The notes under the pieces were generated by a model. The model did no database searches and had not been told where the DNA came from. It worked only from the letters and a program-made list of their open reading frames with translations. Made by a program: the position numbers and the translations under genes. Of a stretch of 47,325 bases of DNA, positions 8,362 to 16,404 are shown in pieces (position 1 is the stretch's first letter; the number at the start of each line of letters is the position of its first letter). This DNA comes from Pseudorhodobacter antarcticus (GTDB lineage Bacteria; Pseudomonadota; Alphaproteobacteria; Rhodobacterales; Rhodobacteraceae). The stretch is from NCBI GenBank assembly GCA_945860375.1, contig CAMAQR010000030.1:1-47325 (forward strand). The letters are read 5' to 3'.

Positions 8362-9130
8362 CAACCCCCTAAAGCAAAGCCTGCTGTCTGGTCAGACGGC
8401 CTATGGCATCATGGCTGCCGAATTCCTGACCCCGGGCTTTTCGACTATCTCGGCGCGGGCGGGGGCGGATTATGTCATTTTCGACGGCGAACATGGAGGC
8501 TTCGGGCTTGACACGCTCAAGGCGCAGTTCGCCTTTGCACGGGGCGCGGGGCTCGTGCCTCTGGTGCGCGTGCCGGGCCATGCCTACCACCTTATCGCGC
8601 CGATGCTCGACGCCGGGGCCATGGGGATCATGGAGCCGATGGTGGAAACGCCCGAACAGGCAGCCGAGCTCGCGGCCTGGTGCCGCTATCGCCCAGAAGG
8701 TCGCCGCGGTGTGGGCTTTACCGTGGGGCATGACGACTACGGGATGGAGGCCGTGCCACCGCGCATGATGGCGGCCAACGACCGCACGCTTGTCATAGCC
8801 CTTGTGGAGAGTGTGCGCGGGATTGGCAACATCGAGGCAATAATGGCAACCCCGGGCATCGACCTCGGCTGGCTCGGCCATTACGATCTGACAGATTCAA
8901 TGGGCATCACCGCGCAGTTTGACCATCCGAATTTTGCCATTGCCGTGGATCGCTTCCTGGCGGCTTGCGCCGCCGCCGGAAAACCTGCGGGCATAGTCGG
9001 CACCAGCGTTGAGATGATTCGGGGCTGGCGCGCGCGCGGCTTTCGTTGCCTTTGCTACGGCACGGATGTGTCGGTGTTTCAGACGGCGCTGCGCGATGCG
9101 CTGGCAGTGCTGCGGGCCGACAGAGCATGA
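8354..9130 (+). CDS. HpaI/HpcH-family class II aldolase (2-keto-3-deoxy sugar acid type)
   Basis: This 258-residue enzyme should cleave a 2-keto-3-deoxy acid into pyruvate and an aldehyde. Motifs are the opening RDNPLKQSLLSG, VIFDGEHGGFGLD near residue 38 with a metal/acid-base site, PLVRVPG near 68, the GIMEPMVETPEQA block near 98 and ALVESVRGIGNIEAI near 150, whose glutamate is a metal ligand in the family. I choose the GTG at 8354, which places NPLK at the N-terminus as in relatives. It overlaps the upstream gene by eight bases and is followed by an ATGA overlap. With lactaldehyde or glycolaldehyde as the second product, the AldA-type dehydrogenase at 12902 would complete the route. RhmA-type and HpaI-type specificity cannot be told apart here. 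Confidence 0.85.
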   Translation: MRDNPLKQSLLSGQTAYGIMAAEFLTPGFSTISARAGADYVIFDGEHGGFGLDTLKAQFAFARGAGLVPLVRVPGHAYHLIAPMLDAGAMGIMEPMVETPEQAAELAAWCRYRPEGRRGVGFTVGHDDYGMEAVPPRMMAANDRTLVIALVESVRGIGNIEAIMATPGIDLGWLGHYDLTDSMGITAQFDHPNFAIAVDRFLAACAAAGKPAGIVGTSVEMIRGWRARGFRCLCYGTDVSVFQTALRDALAVLRADRA

Positions 9131-9912
9131 CCGCGCGGGCGGAGGCCGCAGCCGCAGCACTGCTTTTGGCCGAACGCTGCGGTGAACGGCTGGACGCCCT
9201 GCCCGCGCCGCTGCGGCCCGCCACTCTTGCCGAGGGCCACGCCATCCAGGACGCATTTGCAAGGCAATGGGGAGCGCCGGTCGCGGGCTGGAAGATTGGG
9301 GCCACAAGTGCTGGTGGGCGGGCCATGCTGGGCGTTGACGGCCCAGTTTACGGACGGCTTTTCACCAACCGCCTCTTCGCGCCCGGCGACGCGGTGCCGC
9401 TTGTTGCGACCGCAATTGGCGTGATGGAAGTCGAACTGGCCTTTACCTTCGGCCGAGCGCTTGCGCCCCGCGATTGTGGATGGACGCGCGAGGCGATGAT
9501 GGACGCAGTAGAGGCGCTGCATGTCGCGGTTGAGTTGCCACAGACGCGCTTCAGGCAACTCGGCACGGCCGGCGCCCCGCAGATCACAGCCGACAACGCC
9601 TGCGGTGGCAGTCTAATTCTTGGCGCGCCGCTTCCACTGCGGCTCTGGCGCGACCGCGATCTCGCCGAAGTCACCGGGCAGATCGGAGTTGCAGGGGCCG
9701 AGGCTGCCTCGGGTACGGGCGCAAATGTCCTGGGCCACCCGCTCGACGCGCTGCTGTGGCTGGTCCGGGCAGTCACCGGGCGCGGCATGACCATCCCCGA
9801 GGGCCAGCTGGTGTCCACCGGCTCAATTACGCCGCCGCCCCGCGTCAATCGGGGCACGCATGTCCTTGCGGAAATTGGTGAAATTGGGCAAGTTCAGTTC
9901 ACGGTCATTTAA
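9127..9912 (+). CDS. 2-keto-4-pentenoate hydratase / FAH-fold family protein (MhpD-like)
   Basis: A 261-residue protein of the MhpD hydratase family. Visible blocks are GWKIGATSAGGRAMLGVDGP near residue 55, a metal-binding MEVELAFTFG near 100, and the C-terminal SGTGANVLGHPLDALLWLV near 200. Classical members hydrate 2-hydroxypenta-2,4-dienoate in aromatic meta-cleavage routes, but no aromatic gene is present here. In sugar-acid clusters related FAH-fold enzymes dehydrate or hydrolyse 2-keto-3-deoxy acids, and that is the better contextual reading. It is translationally coupled to the aldolase and ends 39 bases before the DeoR gene. The reaction is uncertain; the family call is good. Confidence 0.78.
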   Translation: MTARAEAAAAALLLAERCGERLDALPAPLRPATLAEGHAIQDAFARQWGAPVAGWKIGATSAGGRAMLGVDGPVYGRLFTNRLFAPGDAVPLVATAIGVMEVELAFTFGRALAPRDCGWTREAMMDAVEALHVAVELPQTRFRQLGTAGAPQITADNACGGSLILGAPLPLRLWRDRDLAEVTGQIGVAGAEAASGTGANVLGHPLDALLWLVRAVTGRGMTIPEGQLVSTGSITPPPRVNRGTHVLAEIGEIGQVQFTVI

Positions 9913-9951
9913 AGGCTGGAATTTTAAGGGCCGGAATAAGGAATACTAACC

Positions 9952-10764
9952 GTGGGAAAAACCCATCGCGTCGAACTGATTCCCGCCCAACGGCGTGCCC
10001 TAGTGCTGGAACATATCCGGCTTAAAGGGTCTGCGTCGATTATGGAACTGGCCGCAGGCATAGGAGCATCAGCCTCGACCATCCGGCGCGATCTTGAGGA
10101 ACTGGAGAGCAAGGGCTATCTTGAGCGGTCTCATGGCGGCGCCCTTCTGCAGCGGACGACAAGCCCGACCTTCGAACCCGAGGCGGAGATCGCCGCTCAG
10201 TTCTCGCGGGCCGAGAAGGGCACAATCGGGGCCGCGGCCGCAGCTATGATAATGCCGGGCGAGGCGGTCATCTTCGACAGTAGCTCAACCGTGATGGAGG
10301 CGGCCCGGGCGGTGGCGCGGCGCAACCTGCCGCTTACGGCGGTCACAAATGACCTAGCCGTGGGGCAGGTCCTGGCGGGATCAGACCGCATCCGCGTCGT
10401 GATTCTGGGCGGCACCATCCGGCCGGGTTCACTGACGGTGACCGGCGAACCCGTGCAGAACTTCCTTAAAACGCTCAACGCAAACGTGGCACTCATCGGC
10501 ATCCACGCGGTCTCGGGCGGCTACCTTTCGGAAACGACGCTGGAAATATCCTCGATGAAACGTGCTATGATCGCTGCCGCACAGCGCGTCATCCTACTGG
10601 CCGATGCAACGAAGCTTTCGCACAGCGCCTTTTGCCGCGTCTGTGAGGTCACGGCAGTGAATGTTCTCATCACCGACAGCCGCGCCGATCCCGCCGATCT
10701 CAACCAGTTTCGGGATGCGGGGGTCGAGGTTCACGTGCTAGAAGTGCCTGCAAATCGTGGATGA
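9952..10764 (+). CDS. DeoR-family transcriptional regulator
   Basis: A 270-residue sugar-responsive regulator. The N-terminal winged helix-turn-helix runs from about residue 8 to 60, with the family block ASASTIRRDLEELESKGYL. It is followed by the DeoR C-terminal phosphosugar-sensing domain with VIFDSSSTVMEAA, AVTNDLAVGQVL, VILGGTIRPGSLTVTGE and LLADATKLS. The start codon is GTG, with AAGGAA upstream. The gene sits in the middle of the operon and overlaps the kinase gene by four bases, so it is probably controlled with it. Most relatives repress their own cluster and are released by a phosphorylated intermediate; here a tetronate phosphate or triose phosphate is a reasonable guess. Candidate target sites are described at 700-745, 3140-3170 and 11807-11840. 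Confidence 0.9.
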   Translation: MGKTHRVELIPAQRRALVLEHIRLKGSASIMELAAGIGASASTIRRDLEELESKGYLERSHGGALLQRTTSPTFEPEAEIAAQFSRAEKGTIGAAAAAMIMPGEAVIFDSSSTVMEAARAVARRNLPLTAVTNDLAVGQVLAGSDRIRVVILGGTIRPGSLTVTGEPVQNFLKTLNANVALIGIHAVSGGYLSETTLEISSMKRAMIAAAQRVILLADATKLSHSAFCRVCEVTAVNVLITDSRADPADLNQFRDAGVEVHVLEVPANRG

Positions 10765-11810
10765 AGGCACCAGCGATCCTCGCAGACGACCTGACAGGGG
10801 CACTGGACACCGCTGCCCAGTTCACTGGGCGGTGGGGTCCGATCGTCGTGCATCTGGGCGCAGCGGAAGGGCCACTGGTTCCGCCCTGCGCCGTCAGCAG
10901 CGAGACCCGCGATCTGGCAAGCGCCGAGGCGGTCCCGCGCGCGCTCGGCGCTGCCAGTTCCATCTTGGGCGGTGTGACCTTCCGCAAAATCGACAGCCTG
11001 CTGCGCGGCCCTTGGGCCGCGGAACTCGCGGCACTGCACCGCGTGGGCAGTTTTGCCGTCTGTATTCTCGCGCCAGCCTTTCCAGCCCAAGGGCGGCTGA
11101 CCCGGGGCGGATGGCAGATCGTGCCCGGGGGACCGGCGATCGACATCGCGGCACGGCTGGAAACCGAGGGCCTTCGAACGGGCTTCGCTGTTCGCATCGC
11201 CGATGCGGAAAGTGACGCGGACCTTGTTGCCTTGGTCAACCGCTTTGGCTCTGAGGGGCCGCTCTGGTGCGGTGCGGCCGGTTTGGCGCGCGCACTGGCA
11301 GGGACGCCATCGCTGCGCCCTGTGCTGGCACCCGCTCCGACGATGGCGGTTTTGGGTTCAGATCACCCGGTGACACGCCGGCAGATGGTAGCACTGGCTG
11401 GGCTCGGCAGCGGCGTGCTGCGATGGCTGCCGCCGGGGGGTGGCGAGATGCCCGATGGAGACTGGAAAGGGATCACGGCGTTAAGCTTCGACCTGCCCGT
11501 CGGTACCGACCGTGCCAAGGCCTCCGCGATCATTGCGTCAGACTTGTTGCGCCTGCCGGACCGCGTGCCGAAACCAGAACGGCTGGTCGTTACGGGTGGT
11601 GCAACGCTGGCGGCATTGCTCGTCGCGCTGGGTGCGCGCCGAATGCTCTGCCTTGGGGAACTGGCCCCGGGCCTGCCATTGTCGCGGATCGAGGACGGCG
11701 TCTGGTCAGGGGTAGAGGTGCTTTCGAAGTCTGGGGCCTTCGGCGGCCCCGATATCCTCGCCCAGCTCTGCGGCGACCCCGGGGCCATCGTTGCGACTGA
11801 AAGATTTTGA
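10761..11810 (+). CDS. Four-carbon acid sugar kinase family protein (DUF1537, OtnK/DtnK-like)
   Basis: A cytoplasmic kinase that in known relatives phosphorylates threonate, erythronate or 2-oxo-tetronate at C4. The N-terminal substrate domain starts with ILADDLTGALDTAAQF (residues 6-21). The C-terminal nucleotide-binding domain shows LVVTGGATLAALLVALG near 275. At 349 residues it is shorter than the usual 400-plus, the linker region being compact. It overlaps the DeoR gene by four bases and is followed by pdxA; the kinase plus PdxA2 pairing is the established arrangement in the D-threonate and D-erythronate routes that end in dihydroxyacetone phosphate. The particular tetronate, or a related acid such as 3-oxo-isoapionate handled by other DUF1537 kinases, is undetermined. 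A decayed copy of its last codons lies at 16300-16354. Confidence 0.82.
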   Translation: MKAPAILADDLTGALDTAAQFTGRWGPIVVHLGAAEGPLVPPCAVSSETRDLASAEAVPRALGAASSILGGVTFRKIDSLLRGPWAAELAALHRVGSFAVCILAPAFPAQGRLTRGGWQIVPGGPAIDIAARLETEGLRTGFAVRIADAESDADLVALVNRFGSEGPLWCGAAGLARALAGTPSLRPVLAPAPTMAVLGSDHPVTRRQMVALAGLGSGVLRWLPPGGGEMPDGDWKGITALSFDLPVGTDRAKASAIIASDLLRLPDRVPKPERLVVTGGATLAALLVALGARRMLCLGELAPGLPLSRIEDGVWSGVEVLSKSGAFGGPDILAQLCGDPGAIVATERF

Positions 11811-11840
11811 CGTTATCTGAGTGAATGTGGTAACATACAC
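11807..11840 (+). promoter_or_regulatory. Promoter and palindromic operator of pdxA
   Basis: TTGACG at 11807-11812, overlapping the kinase stop codon, and TAACAT at 11831-11836 make a plausible -35/-10 pair with an 18-base spacer. The 20-mer GTGAATGTGGTAACATACAC (11821-11840) is an imperfect inverted repeat: GTGAATGT and ACATACAC match at seven of eight positions around GGTA. It covers the -10 element, as a repressor site would. The same arrangement, degraded, recurs at 16351-16380. Confidence 0.5.
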
Positions 11841-11864
11841 TTCAAGCGTAGAGGGACCAAATCG

Positions 11865-12905
11865 ATGCCGTCAAGAATCGCCATCACTGTAGGCGACCCG
11901 GCCGGGATCGGCCCGGAAATCATAGCCAAGACGGTAGACCAGCTTTGGCCTAGCATTGAACGTGGTGATCTCTCTGTGGCGATTATTGGTTCTTGGCTTA
12001 CCCACCAGACGGTGTGCAGGTCTCTCGGGATCGAGAACCGCGCTGTGCAGCAGTCCGAGGCCACGTTTCGGACTAAGCCCACGCCACTGTCATTTCTTGA
12101 GGCCGAGGCGATCCCTTCGGACCATGCGCCTGGCAATCCGACCGCCGCGGGTGGTCTGGTGGCCTATAATGCGGTGGTCGTTGCCGTTAGGCTGGCACTT
12201 GATGCCCGCATAGATGCCATCTGTACCGCGCCGCTTAGCAAAGAGGGACTCAGCCTCGCCGGAAAGCCCTATGCTGGCCACACCGAACTCCTGGCTGATC
12301 TCACCGGAGCTTCAGGGCCGGTGATGATGCTTGCGCATGGTGCCTTCCGCGTCAGCCATGTGACGACCCACATGGCGCTGTCCGATGTCGCGACGCGCGT
12401 GACGCCCGAGCGGATCACGCGGGTGGTAGAACTAACCGAGGCGATGCTTCGCCAGATCGGCCTGGCAAAGCCGAGGATTGCGGTCGCAGCCCTGAACCCC
12501 CATGCCGGTGAGGGCGGTTTGTTCGGGCGACAAGACATCGACATCGTCGCCCCGACTGTCGTTGCCCTTGCGGCGCGCGGCATCGCTGTCGAGGGGCCGA
12601 TCTCGGGCGACACTGTCTTTGTCAAGCTGCGGGCCGGCCGGTACGATGCTGTGGTCGCGATGTACCACGACCAGGGCCACATTCCGGTGAAGCTTCTAGG
12701 CTTTGCCGTCGATCCGAAGACAGGCGCATGGAATGCGCTGAGCGGGGTGAACCTCACGCTTGGCCTTTCGATCGTCCGCACATCGGTGGACCATGGCACG
12801 GCCTTCGACATCGCGGGCAAGGGGGTCGCCAGCCCGCAGAGCATGATGGAGGCCGTCGAGTTCGCCATACAACTTGCAACACCCGCGCAGCGGAGGGGAA
12901 CATGA
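11865..12905 (+). CDS. pdxA: PdxA-family dehydrogenase (PdxA2, 4-phosphotetronate type)
   Basis: A 346-residue member of the 4-hydroxythreonine-4-phosphate dehydrogenase family. Motifs are ITVGDPAGIGPEI near residue 6, APLSKEGL near 125 followed by YAGHTELLADLTG with a metal-site histidine, ALNPHAGEGGLFG near 205, and VAMYHDQGHIPVKLLGF near 263 with the metal-binding histidine. PdxA proper makes vitamin B6 precursors; PdxA2 proteins beside a DUF1537 kinase oxidise 4-phospho-D-threonate or -erythronate with decarboxylation to dihydroxyacetone phosphate. The neighbour kinase argues for the second role. It has its own promoter, and its stop overlaps the aldehyde dehydrogenase start (ATGA). A decayed copy lies at 16405-16903. 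Confidence 0.87.
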   Translation: MPSRIAITVGDPAGIGPEIIAKTVDQLWPSIERGDLSVAIIGSWLTHQTVCRSLGIENRAVQQSEATFRTKPTPLSFLEAEAIPSDHAPGNPTAAGGLVAYNAVVVAVRLALDARIDAICTAPLSKEGLSLAGKPYAGHTELLADLTGASGPVMMLAHGAFRVSHVTTHMALSDVATRVTPERITRVVELTEAMLRQIGLAKPRIAVAALNPHAGEGGLFGRQDIDIVAPTVVALAARGIAVEGPISGDTVFVKLRAGRYDAVVAMYHDQGHIPVKLLGFAVDPKTGAWNALSGVNLTLGLSIVRTSVDHGTAFDIAGKGVASPQSMMEAVEFAIQLATPAQRRGT

Positions 12906-14371
12906 GCACAGAAGGCATGCTGGTCGACGGTCACTTTTTGGCAGGTGAGGCGGGGAGCCGCCCCGTCACAGATCCGGCAACAGGTGAGACGGTGGGCGAA
13001 GCGCCCGAAGCATCGCAAGGTCAGGTCGCACAAGCGATCGCTGCGGCGCGCCGCGCGCAACCTGCTTGGGGGCAGCTGGCTCCCCTCGCCCGCGGCCAGA
13101 TCATGCACCGCATCGCAGGGCTGATCCGGCGCGATGCCGAGGCCCTAGCGCTGCTGGTCGTGCGCGAGCAGGGCAAGACGATCAAAGAGGCGCGCGGCGA
13201 AATCGGCGGCGCTTCTGCTTTTTTCGACTACTTTGCCGAATTCGCCCGCCGCATCCAGGGTGAGATCCTGCCATCGGACTTTGCCGGAGAGCAGATCTGG
13301 ATTCAGCGCGTGCCGGTCGGTGTGGTGGGGGCGATTATCCCTTGGAACTATCCGGCAGCGCTCGTCAGCCGCAAGGTTGCTCCGGCGATGATCGCAGGCG
13401 ATACAATTGTGCTGAAACCTCACGAGGACACGCCGCTTTCGGCGCTGCACTTGGCGCGGCTTTTCGTCGAGGCCGGCGTGCCGGCGGGCGTCGTGAATAT
13501 CGTGACCGGCCGGGGAGAGACTGTGGGAGAGGCACTGACCGGGTCCAGCGACATTGATCTTCTGACCATGACGGGCAGCGTGCCGACCGGAAAGCGCATC
13601 ATGGCGCGTGCCGCGCAGAATCTGATACCAGTATCGCTTGAACTGGGCGGCAAGGCGCCATTCATCGTGATGCCGGATGCCGACCTTGATCTCGCGGTGC
13701 GGTCGGCCGCGACCTCGCGTTACATGAATTGCGGGCAGGTCTGCATCTGCAACGAACGAACGCTGGTGCATGCGTCCATCTTCGAGGACTTCGTAGACCG
13801 CTTCATCGCCTACAGCCGCACGCTGAAGGTCGGCCTGCCTCTGGACGAGGCGACAGACATCGGCCCCAAGTTCAGCCGCACCGAACTCGAAAAGGTTGAG
13901 GCGATGGTGGCAGAGGCAGTGGCGGGCGGAGCTGAGGTGCGGTTGGGTGGCACAAGGCCCTCGCCGCTGCCAACGGCGGGCGGGCATTGGTATTCGCCCA
14001 CCGTCCTGACCGGTTTGAAACCAGGCATGCCCATCCTGACACGCGAGATTTTCGGACCTGTGGTGCCGATCCTGCCGTTTCACGACCTAGAGGAGGCGAT
14101 CGCGATCAGCAATCAAAGCCGCTACGGCCTTTCAGCCTATCTCTTCACACGCGACATGCCGACCATCATAAAGGTCATAAACGAGCTAAGCTTCGGCGAG
14201 GTCTATGTGAACCGTGTCGGCCCCGAGGCATTGCAGGGCTTCCACGTTGGCTACCGCGACAGCGGACTTGGCGGCGATGACGGCGCCCATGGGCTGGAGG
14301 CCTACCTACGCAAGAAAACCGTCTACCTCAACTATTCAGGCGCCGCGACCGTGCCGCTGATGCCTTACTGA
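12902..14371 (+). CDS. aldA: Aldehyde dehydrogenase, AldA-like (lactaldehyde/glycolaldehyde)
   Basis: A 489-residue NAD-dependent aldehyde dehydrogenase. Family features are IIPWNYPAALVSRKVAPA near residue 148, LTMTGSVPTGKRIM near 225, the catalytic glutamate in SLELGGKAPFIV near 250 and the catalytic cysteine in NCGQVCICNERTLV near 285. The C-terminal string GFHVGYRDSGLGGDDG and the overall pattern resemble the Escherichia coli lactaldehyde dehydrogenase AldA more than succinate-semialdehyde or betaine aldehyde dehydrogenases. I start it at the ATG overlapping the pdxA stop; the longer frame runs back inside pdxA. It would oxidise the small aldehyde freed by the HpaI-type aldolase to lactate or glycolate, closing the pathway. 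Confidence 0.87.
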   Translation: MSTEGMLVDGHFLAGEAGSRPVTDPATGETVGEAPEASQGQVAQAIAAARRAQPAWGQLAPLARGQIMHRIAGLIRRDAEALALLVVREQGKTIKEARGEIGGASAFFDYFAEFARRIQGEILPSDFAGEQIWIQRVPVGVVGAIIPWNYPAALVSRKVAPAMIAGDTIVLKPHEDTPLSALHLARLFVEAGVPAGVVNIVTGRGETVGEALTGSSDIDLLTMTGSVPTGKRIMARAAQNLIPVSLELGGKAPFIVMPDADLDLAVRSAATSRYMNCGQVCICNERTLVHASIFEDFVDRFIAYSRTLKVGLPLDEATDIGPKFSRTELEKVEAMVAEAVAGGAEVRLGGTRPSPLPTAGGHWYSPTVLTGLKPGMPILTREIFGPVVPILPFHDLEEAIAISNQSRYGLSAYLFTRDMPTIIKVINELSFGEVYVNRVGPEALQGFHVGYRDSGLGGDDGAHGLEAYLRKKTVYLNYSGAATVPLMPY

Positions 14372-14412
14372 TGGCACAGGACGGTCCGGCTGGCCGTCTG
14401 CCGCGAAGACCG

Positions 14413-15117
14413 TTAGCACTCTAGCCCCACGAAGATGTCCAGCCCGACCTTGCCTGCGAACGTGGCCTTGAGCGCGCGCAGACCGTGATGCTGGCGCGTC
14501 AGGACGGCATTGAAGCCGGTCTTTTCCGGCCGCTTTGCCAGCAGTGCGTCAATCCAGACCCGCATTTGCGGATTGTTAAGGGGATCGGGCCCCCGCAGAT
14601 GCTGCCCGGGGCCGTCATGCGAGATCGTAATCCCGATGTCGTGGGCGGCAACGAAGTTGATCTTTTCGCGGGAGAGAAGTGAGCCGTTGGTCACGATCGA
14701 GAAGCGCGCAGCCGGGAAGCGCTCTGCCAGTGCGGGGATCAGCAGCTTGATCTTGGCCCAATATAGGAAAGGCACCCCACCCCAAAGTTCTATCTTTTCG
14801 GTGGCTTGCGCGATCCAGCCGTCCAGCTTGGTGAGGAACTGTTCGACATCCGCCAGTTTCGAGACCATGGCATCTGCGATCTGGAAGGCCTGACTGCAAT
14901 AGCTGCAGGCGTAGTTGCACGATAGGCCCAGCTGGATCTTGAGGATACGCAGCGCGCGGGATTTGCCGAGGGGCTTATCTTTTGCCACCCGGGGTACGGG
15001 TGCGAAGATGCCCGGATCCAGAGTCAAGGTCAGCCCCTCGCATTCCGAGGTGTGCGGGATGGAGCGGGCGTGATGGCGGCTGCCACCCCGCGCTTCGAGC
15101 GTCAGATCGAACCGCAC
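14413..15117 (-). pseudogene. Radical SAM protein, degenerate and probably C-terminally truncated
   Basis: A 234-residue frame on the minus strand starting with GTG. The iron-sulfur triad is intact in LKIQLGLSCNYACSYCSQ near residue 58 (C-x3-C-x2-C), which marks a radical SAM domain. The region that normally reads GGEP reads LWGGVPFLYW, so the glutamate that holds the SAM amino group appears to be a valine. The frame ends soon after the barrel with no SPASM-type cysteine cluster, although SPASM-type relatives are longer. It overlaps the truncated oxygenase gene at 15102, so the two were once coupled. It is convergent with aldA. I read it as a decaying remnant; the original substrate is unknown. 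Confidence 0.6.
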
Positions 15118-15412
15118 CAGTCAAAGAGTCTTTCTTCAATCGCCACTGGCAAGTTGACGCGGAAGTTCGCGACCACCTGCACATGGGGCGTGCTCCCCTC
15201 GTAGGGGTGCTGGTTGTGGGGAATATGTGATGGAAAGAAGACCGAGAGCCCGGGGCGCGGATTGACCGAGAAGCCATGCCGCGCCTCGAAGGGCAGCCGA
15301 CACTCGTCGAAGTAGCGGGATGGATCCTCGATGACAAAGCGCCGGGTGCCCATAGAATTCACCGGCTGGCCCGCACCGCCGCCAGCAAGGAAGTGCACGC
15401 AGGTCAGGTCGA
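15102..15412 (-). pseudogene. C-terminal fragment of a 2OG-Fe(II) oxygenase-like protein
   Basis: The frame encodes roughly 100 residues ending 16 bases inside the radical SAM gene. The segment GLSVFFPSHIPHNQHPYEG followed by HVQVVANFRVN looks like the C-terminal half of the 2OG-FeII_Oxy_5 type fold, with the distal iron-ligand histidine. The N-terminal half with the HxD motif is missing. Upstream of LDLTCVHFLAGG the frame meets a stop exactly where IS256-like sequence begins, so an insertion cut the gene. The family call is moderate; the truncation is clear. Confidence 0.55.
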
Positions 15413-15867
15413 GCTATGGCCGAAAGTTGGTGACGTGCTGATCAGGCGGCTTTGATTTCGTGCTTGATGCCGTCGCGGAATTCAACCCCCTGGATGATTT
15501 CGGGCAAGCGGTTCTGGCCGTCGAGTTTGCGCCATTTCTTGTTGGCTGACAGCATCAGCTGGTAGGTCATCGCCAGCGCCGTTTGTCGGCTCAGGCAGCC
15601 TTTGGTCTTGGTGGTTCGGTGGCGGACGGTGGCAAAGGTGCTTTTGATCGGATTGCTGGTCCTGATGTGCTTCCAATGCTCGGCCGGGAAGTCATAGAAA
15701 GCGAGCAGGTCGGCGCGGTCCTTGGTAAGGCATTTGACAGCCCAGTCATATTTCACGCCATAAGCCTCGACGAAGAAATCGAAGGTGGTGTCGGCCTCTG
15801 CTTTAGTCTCGGCCATCCAGATATCCTTCAGATGCGCCTTTGCTTTCGGCTGCACTAATTCGGGCAC
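15411..15867 (-). mobile_element. IS256-family transposase, C-terminal fragment with probable element end
   Basis: The 141-residue frame at 15442-15867 matches the last third of mutator/IS256 transposases. Diagnostic blocks are FYDFPAEHWKHIRTSNPIKS and the following STFATVRHRTTKTKGCLSR, then LAMTYQLMLSANKKWRKL. The N-terminal and catalytic central parts are absent, so it is inactive. Just beyond the stop, on the plus strand, GAGCTATGGCCGAAAGTTGG at about 15410 has the look of an IS256-type terminal inverted repeat, but the opposite end is not present to confirm it. It interrupts the oxygenase gene and abuts an IS1380 fragment, so two elements have collided or recombined here. Confidence 0.8.
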
Positions 15868-16100
15868 CCAATCCCCCCGTCACCAATTTTCAGCGATAGC
15901 TCACCAATGTTCTTGCCAGTGCGGTTGTCGCGCAGCGCCGAAGACTCGAGGCCACACAACCCGAGCGCGCCATCAAGCCCGCGCATCACCAGCAGGCCAC
16001 CGTCGGAACTGAGCTGCGTGCCGAGAAATTCCAACCGCACGCGAGGGTCGAAATCCACCCGATCTGCTCGCTGCAAGCCCGCACCCTCTGGGTGACGTAC
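15868..16100 (-). mobile_element. IS1380-family transposase, N-terminal fragment
   Basis: The minus-strand frame reads VDFDPRVRLEFLGTQLSSDG, then GLLVMRGLDGALGLCGLESS and ALRDNRTG. This is the characteristic start of IS1380 transposases, where a conserved SSDGGLLLLRALD-like block precedes a D-R pair. Homology stops near 15890, where the sequence passes into the IS256 fragment; no DDE core remains. A nonfunctional remnant of about 65 residues. Confidence 0.7.
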
Positions 16101-16299
16101 GAAACACGTCCCTCGAAGTCACCAAAGCGTTGATCTGTAACTTAAAAACCATTCTCACGATAGCGAAATCAGCAGATTGCTTGGGGAATGCGGGCTTAAG
16201 GTTCATGCTGGGTGTGATGCTGACGATGCGCAGGTTGGGTCGGTGGTTGTTGTGTGTCCAGCTACTGCGTGGCGTAGACTTGTGCCGGTGCCTGCAGCA

Positions 16300-16380
16300 G
16301 TCCTGAGGCCCTTGCCCGATCCTGTTGCCATGGCCTCATTTGAAAGATATTGACGTTATATGAATTAATGTGGTAGTTTC
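16300..16380 (+). pseudogene. Remnant of the kinase tail plus promoter, duplicated from the 11770-11840 region
   Basis: The frame ending at 16354 reads DPVAMASFERY then stop, against DPGAIVATERF then stop at the end of the intact DUF1537 kinase. The overlapping TTGACG (16351-16356), 18-base spacer and following element TAGTTT (16375-16380) copy the pdxA promoter. GAATTAATGTGGTAG keeps the operator core. The copied block therefore includes the last dozen kinase codons, the promoter and the start of pdxA. Confidence 0.65.
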
Positions 16381-16404
16381 GGACAGGAAAAGGTTACGTA
16401 TCGA

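Noticed and set aside
14413..15117. Functional peptide-maturing radical SAM enzyme
   Set aside because: The GGEP glutamate is replaced, the C-terminal cluster domain is absent and no precursor peptide is seen nearby.
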